A DNA stretch of 64,000 nucleotides from Catellatospora paridis. Lineage in GTDB: Bacteria; Actinomycetota; Actinomycetes; Mycobacteriales; Micromonosporaceae. The stretch is taken from positions 80,215-144,214 of the forward strand of contig NZ_WBZD01000044.1 in NCBI RefSeq assembly GCF_009720365.1, in the 5' to 3' direction. Position 1 is the first letter of the stretch; each line of letters begins with the position of its first letter. Below, piece after piece: positions 60,461 through 64,000 of the stretch. The notes under the pieces were generated by a model. It had not been told where the DNA came from and did not search any database. It was given only the letters and a program-made list of their open reading frames with translations. The position numbers and the translations under genes were made by a program.

Positions 60461-60519
60461 GACGTTGGCCTATCTGGATGAGAATTCGGCGATCGAACTC
60501 ACCCAGATAGGCCGACGTT
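60461..60519. repeat. Dispersed palindrome, copy 2
   Basis: GACGTTGGCCTATCTGGATGA (60461-60481) faces TCACCCAGATAGGCCGACGTT (60499-60519). Compared with copy 1 at 3759 the arms differ so that one pair becomes G-T and one A-C, but the fold is kept, and the centre retains GATCGAA. Again it sits between convergent genes. Confidence 0.85.
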
Positions 60520-60576
60520 TATGTAAAGCGAGCCGGTCAGCAGGGCCGGTCAGCGGGGCCGGTCAGCGGGGGCCGG

Positions 60577-61380
60577 TCAGCGGGCGGCGGTGTCGCTGTG
60601 CCGGCCCGCGTTCGCGGTGACCGGCTGGCGGCGGGCCCGCGCCGCGGCGAGCTGCACCGGCGCACCGGGCGCGGCCGCCACGTCCTGCTGCTGGCGGTCG
60701 TACAGATAGACGGACATCGCATAACAGAACGTGATGACGCCAAGCATCTCGCACAGTTCCTCGACGGACGCCGCGAGCAGGTACTCCATGTACCCGGCCC
60801 CCGGCGCGACGTTGCCGCTGACGTCCCGGCCGACGAAGGCCCCGACGACCTCCATGCCGACCGCGCCGAGCACGAACAGCACCCCGCCGCCCGCCACCAG
60901 CAGTCGGGTGCGGACCGGCAGGTGGAACAGGAACTTCAGGTAGGACACGCAGAAGACCAGCACGAACGGCGCGGCCACCACGATCCAGGACAGGTAGGAG
61001 GCCTTGCCCAGCTGCACCAGGCCCATCTTGCGGCTCATCTCGTGCATCTGCGTGATCTCGTCCATGGAAAGGAACGCGAAGACGACCGACAGGATCCGCC
61101 AGTGCTTGGCGTACTTCTCCCCGCGCCCGCGGACGTTGTTCGCGATCTCCCACAGCACGTACGCGGTGAGCAGGAGCAGGGCGCCGGAGAACCAGGTCGG
61201 GAGGTTCTTCTCCTTGTCCACGTTGAAGAACGTGGTCCACCAGGCGAACGCGGGGATCACGTTGTGGTGGCCCAGCCCGTGGTAGAGGTAGTTGCCGCCG
61301 AGGCTCAGCACGTGCAGTCCGGCGACGAAGCACAGCAGGAACCGCACCAGCGTGCGGGGAGTCGGCAGGTTGATTCTCAT
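60577..61380 (-). CDS. Polytopic membrane protein, unknown function
   Basis: 267 residues, about seven membrane helices. Buried charged motifs F-L-S-M-D-E-I-T-Q-M-H-E and S-V-E-E-L-C-E-M-L recall membrane enzymes with Glu/His/Asp metal sites, but no family was identified. ATG at 61380 is used; an ATG at 61428 is in frame and has TATATT 8 nt upstream, so a leaderless longer form of 283 residues is possible. It is convergent with the PIG-L gene across the palindrome repeat. Confidence 0.75.
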   Translation of the reverse strand: MRINLPTPRTLVRFLLCFVAGLHVLSLGGNYLYHGLGHHNVIPAFAWWTTFFNVDKEKNLPTWFSGALLLLTAYVLWEIANNVRGRGEKYAKHWRILSVVFAFLSMDEITQMHEMSRKMGLVQLGKASYLSWIVVAAPFVLVFCVSYLKFLFHLPVRTRLLVAGGGVLFVLGAVGMEVVGAFVGRDVSGNVAPGAGYMEYLLAASVEELCEMLGVITFCYAMSVYLYDRQQQDVAAAPGAPVQLAAARARRQPVTANAGRHSDTAAR

Positions 61381-61506
61381 CACGGGCCCTATTCGACGGT
61401 GGTCCGCCCGGCGCGAGCCGAGAGGCATGGTTGCCGAATATAACGGTCGAAATCACCCAAACGACTCTTGACTCCGCAGAATTCCTGGCCCGGTCCCCCC
61501 AACGCG

Positions 61507-61548
61507 GACGAGGCGCGGCTCCGGCTCCCGCCGGGACCGCGCCTCGTC
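61507..61548 (-). terminator. Terminator after beta-glucosidase gene
   Basis: GACGAGGCGCGG (61507-61518) and exact complement (61537-61548), with further CCGG/CCGG pairing inside, 12 bp after the stop on the minus strand. Confidence 0.8.
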
Positions 61549-61560
61549 GACGATCGGGCG

Positions 61561-62958
61561 TCAGGTCAGGCCGTTGCGGCCGATGACCTGGGCATACCAG
61601 TGGGCGCTGTCCTTGGGCAGGCGTCGCTGGGTGTCGTAGTCGACGTGCACCAGCCCGAAGCGCTTGCCGTAGCCATACCCCCACTCGTAGTTGTCCAGCA
61701 GCGACCAGGCGAGGTATCCGCGCAGGTCAGCCCCGCCCTCGATGGCCGCATGCGCGGCCCGCAGGTGCCCGTCGAGGTACGCGATGCGGTCGTCGTCGGC
61801 GACCCGGCCGCCCTCCACCACGTCGCTGTAGGCCGCGCCGTTCTCGGTGACCATCAGCGGCACGCCCGGATAGTCCGCAGCCAGGCGCAGCAGCAGCGCG
61901 GACAGGCCGGTCGGGTCCACCGGCCAGTCCATCGCGGTGACCGGCATGTTCTGGGTCATGAACTCGACGCCCTCGCTGCCGGGGTGCGCCGGCCCGCTGT
62001 GCGCGCCGACCTGGGCCCGCACCAGCGCCGGCTGGTAGTAGTTCACGCCCAGCAGGTCGAGCGGGGCGGCGATGAGCGCCTCGTCGCCGGAGCGGATCAC
62101 CCCTGCCGCGCCGAACCGCTCGAACAGCGCGAGCATGTCCTGCGGGTATCGCCCGCGCAGTGCCGGGTCCAGGAACAGCCGGTTCTGCAGCCCGTCGATG
62201 AGCCGCGCCGCCGCCTGGTCGTGCGGGTCGGCCGGGTTGCCGGGCCGTACGTCGGTCAGGTTGAGCGTCAGCGACACCTCCTGCGCCCCGCCCGCCCGCA
62301 GCGCCCGGGCGGCCAGGCCGTGCCCGAGCATCAGGTGGTGGACCGCCTCGAAGGCCGCCCGGGGGTCCTGGCGGCCCGGCGCGTGAACGCCGCTGCCGTA
62401 GCCGAGGAAGGACGAGCACCACGGCTCGTTGAGCGTGGTCCAGGTGCGCACCCGGTCGCCGAGCCGCCCGATCGTCGACGAGGCCAGGTCGGCGAGGTAG
62501 TAGGCGGTGTCGCGGTTGGTCCAGCCGCCCCGGTCCTCCAGCACCTGCGGCAGGTCCCAGTGGTAGAGGGTCACCATCGGGTCGATGCCGTGGCCGAGCA
62601 GCTCGTCGACGAGCCGGTCGTAGAAGTCCAGGCCGCGGGTGTTCGCCGGGCCGGAGCCGTCGGGCTTGATGCGCGGCCAGGCGACCGAGAACCGGTAGGT
62701 GCCCAGGCCGAGCTGCTTCATCAGCGCGACGTCGTCGCGGTAGCGGTGGTAGTGCTCGCAGGCGACGTCACCGGAGTGGCCCTCGAACACCTTGCCCGGC
62801 GTACGGGAGAAGGTGTCCCAGATCGACGGGGTCCGCCCGTCCTCGGTCGCCGCGCCCTCGATCTGGTAGGACGCGGTGGCCGCGCCCCAGCGGAACCCGG
62901 ACGGGAAGCGCACGGGTGCGGTCCCGTTCAGTTGCGCCTGCGTGGTGGCCAGCGTCAT
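61561..62958 (-). CDS. GH1 beta-glucosidase
   Basis: 465 residues, full family length. Acid/base Glu178 in T-L-N-E-P and nucleophile Glu372 in V-T-E-N-G; N-terminal F-x-W-G-A-A-T-A-S-Y-Q-I-E-G and C-terminal W-S-L-L-D-N-Y-E-W. No signal peptide: it hydrolyses imported cellobiose or related beta-glucosides in the cytoplasm. It overlaps the permease stop by 4 bp and closes the sugar-uptake operon. Confidence 0.95.
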   Translation of the reverse strand: MTLATTQAQLNGTAPVRFPSGFRWGAATASYQIEGAATEDGRTPSIWDTFSRTPGKVFEGHSGDVACEHYHRYRDDVALMKQLGLGTYRFSVAWPRIKPDGSGPANTRGLDFYDRLVDELLGHGIDPMVTLYHWDLPQVLEDRGGWTNRDTAYYLADLASSTIGRLGDRVRTWTTLNEPWCSSFLGYGSGVHAPGRQDPRAAFEAVHHLMLGHGLAARALRAGGAQEVSLTLNLTDVRPGNPADPHDQAAARLIDGLQNRLFLDPALRGRYPQDMLALFERFGAAGVIRSGDEALIAAPLDLLGVNYYQPALVRAQVGAHSGPAHPGSEGVEFMTQNMPVTAMDWPVDPTGLSALLLRLAADYPGVPLMVTENGAAYSDVVEGGRVADDDRIAYLDGHLRAAHAAIEGGADLRGYLAWSLLDNYEWGYGYGKRFGLVHVDYDTQRRLPKDSAHWYAQVIGRNGLT

Positions 62959-63872
62959 GACTTCACCGCTCCCTGCATGATGCCGCCGATGATGTACTTG
63001 CCGAGCAGGGCGAACACGATCAGCAGCGGGATGGTGGCGATCGCGGTGCCGGTCAGCGACAGCGAGTAGTCCTGGATGTAGCCACTGGCCAGCGTCGACA
63101 GCGCGGTCTGCACCGTCGGGTCCTCCGGGGTGAGCACGACAAGCGGCCAGAAGAAGTCGTTCCAGGCCGTCATGAACGTCAGCATGCCCAGCACCGCCGC
63201 GGCCGGTTTCGACGCCGGCAGGACCACATGCCAGAAGATCCGCAGCGTGTGGCAGCCGTCGACGCGCGCGGCCTCGATCAGCTCGCTGGGCACCGCCTCG
63301 CGCAGGAACTGGGTCATGAAGAACACGCCGAACGCGGTGACCAGGCCGGGTGCGACGACGGCGTACATGGTGCCGGTCCACTCGATCTTCGCCATGAGCA
63401 GGTAGAGCGGGATGATGCCCAGTTGCGTGGGGACCATCATGGTCGCGATGAGCATGACCAGCATCGCGTTACGGCCCCGGAAGGGCAGCTTCGCGAACGC
63501 GAACCCTGCCAGGGTCGAGAACAGCACGACGCTGATCGTGATCGAGATCGAGACGATGAACGAGTTGGTCAGCGCCTTGGCGAAGTCGACGGTCCCGAAC
63601 GCGCGTTCCAGGTTCGCGAACAGGTTCGGGCCCAGCCCGAACGGCGGCGGGACCTGACCCAGGATGCCGTTGTCGTGCGAGGCCACCACCAGCGACCAGT
63701 AGAGCGGGAAGCCGGAGAACAGGGCCAGGCCGGCCAGCGCCAGATAGGCGAGTTTGCCGGGGCGGCGGTCGGCCATGAACGACCTGCGGCGACGCCGGTG
63801 CACCTGCGGTTCGGCCGCTGCGGCGGAGGCCGCACGGGCGGGCGTGGTGGTCAGGGGTGTCGTCGTTGCCAT
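62955..63872 (-). CDS. Sugar ABC transporter permease, MalG type
   Basis: 305 residues, six helices plus a Thr/Ala-rich and Arg-rich cytoplasmic N-terminus. The EAA loop E-A-A-R-V-D-G-C-H-T-L-R-I-F-W is typical of carbohydrate importers (CUT1). It works with the upstream permease and, by context, an imported beta-glucoside such as cellobiose. The ATG at 63872 overlaps the stop of the upstream permease (TGATG). Confidence 0.93.
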   Translation of the reverse strand: MATTTPLTTTPARAASAAAAEPQVHRRRRRSFMADRRPGKLAYLALAGLALFSGFPLYWSLVVASHDNGILGQVPPPFGLGPNLFANLERAFGTVDFAKALTNSFIVSISITISVVLFSTLAGFAFAKLPFRGRNAMLVMLIATMMVPTQLGIIPLYLLMAKIEWTGTMYAVVAPGLVTAFGVFFMTQFLREAVPSELIEAARVDGCHTLRIFWHVVLPASKPAAAVLGMLTFMTAWNDFFWPLVVLTPEDPTVQTALSTLASGYIQDYSLSLTGTAIATIPLLIVFALLGKYIIGGIMQGAVKS

Positions 63873-64000
63873 CAGGACCTCCGCAGGCGGCTGGTCAGGA
63901 AGTAGTTGATCGCCGCGACGATCACGATGATGCCGAACATCGCCCACGCCGCAGTCGAGGCGTAACCGAAGTCGAACCTGCTGAACGCCACCTCATACAG
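63872..64000 (-). CDS. Sugar ABC transporter permease, MalF type (3' end only)
   Basis: Only the last 42 codons are inside the window (ending A-I-N-Y-F-L-T-S-R-L-R-R-S). They encode a final membrane helix and basic tail as in MalF-type permeases; the coupling to the MalG-type gene supports the call. The gene and presumably the binding-protein gene continue beyond 64000. Confidence 0.8.
   Translation of the reverse strand: MYEVAFSRFDFGYASTAAWAMFGIIVIVAAINYFLTSRLRRS

Overview
The window is high-GC actinobacterial DNA, most likely from the Micromonosporaceae (a relative of Actinoplanes, Catellatospora or Micromonospora). The evidence is a complete Pup-proteasome locus, mycothiol-dependent formaldehyde detoxification, many probably leaderless starts, and secreted plant-polymer enzymes carrying CBM2 or ricin-type lectin modules. 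The genus is an inference. No rRNA, tRNA, CRISPR array, integrase or transposase was recognised.

Layout. 1-3.7 kb: a HAD hydrolase cut by the window edge, a ferredoxin/ferredoxin-reductase fusion and a cytochrome P450, which look like a self-contained P450 system. 3.8-23.4 kb: the conserved actinobacterial proteasome neighbourhood, in reverse orientation: lipid kinase, tatC, tatA, pafC, pafB, (DUF3866-like gene, small membrane protein), pafA, prcA, prcB, an HNH/endonuclease VII gene, pup, dop, (a GT2 glycosyltransferase), the proteasomal ATPase arc/mpa, a ferredoxin, a conserved hypothetical gene, trmI, an S2P protease and a RecB-like nuclease. Pup ends in Gly-Gly-Glu and should not need deamidation. 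The HNH gene has lower GC, its Shine-Dalgarno lies in the last codons of pup, and its 3' end overlaps the start of prcB. 23.4-32.4 kb: a histidine kinase/response regulator pair followed by two paralogous MacB-type ABC modules. 32.5-36.1 kb: an ArsR-type regulator with a clear palindromic operator, an MFS exporter and an FAD monooxygenase with twin operators. 36.1-40.4 kb: an osmoprotectant (betaine-type) ABC transporter split over divergent transcripts. 40.4-46.6 kb: small accessory genes including a WGR/beta-propeller protein, a VapBC toxin-antitoxin pair and a peptidoglycan amidase with a separate upstream signal-peptide ORF. 46.9-53.9 kb: a YunG-like protein, a secreted pectate lyase under a LacI-type operator, mycothiol dehydrogenase plus a metallo-beta-lactamase-fold hydrolase, a CBM2 metalloprotease and acetyltransferases. 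53.9-60.4 kb: an ABC-F protein, a UBP zinc finger plus Na+/H+ antiporter, a secreted His/Lys/Tyr/Asn-rich small protein, a serine hydrolase and a PIG-L deacetylase. 60.5-64 kb: a membrane protein and the end of a sugar-uptake operon with a GH1 beta-glucosidase.

Integration. PafB/PafC (DNA-damage regulators in mycobacteria), PafA/Dop (ligase and depupylase), Pup, the ATPase ring (C-terminal Gln-Tyr-Leu) and the 20S core form one protein-quality pathway. The nuclease embedded in it is the most interesting feature. Several dispersed repeats punctuate the window: a palindrome present in two convergent intergenic gaps (3.76 and 60.46 kb), a second hairpin family in three gaps (9.83, 10.21 and 32.41 kb), and a translational-coupling mini-ORF linker in three copies (7.44, 37.79 and 37.86 kb).
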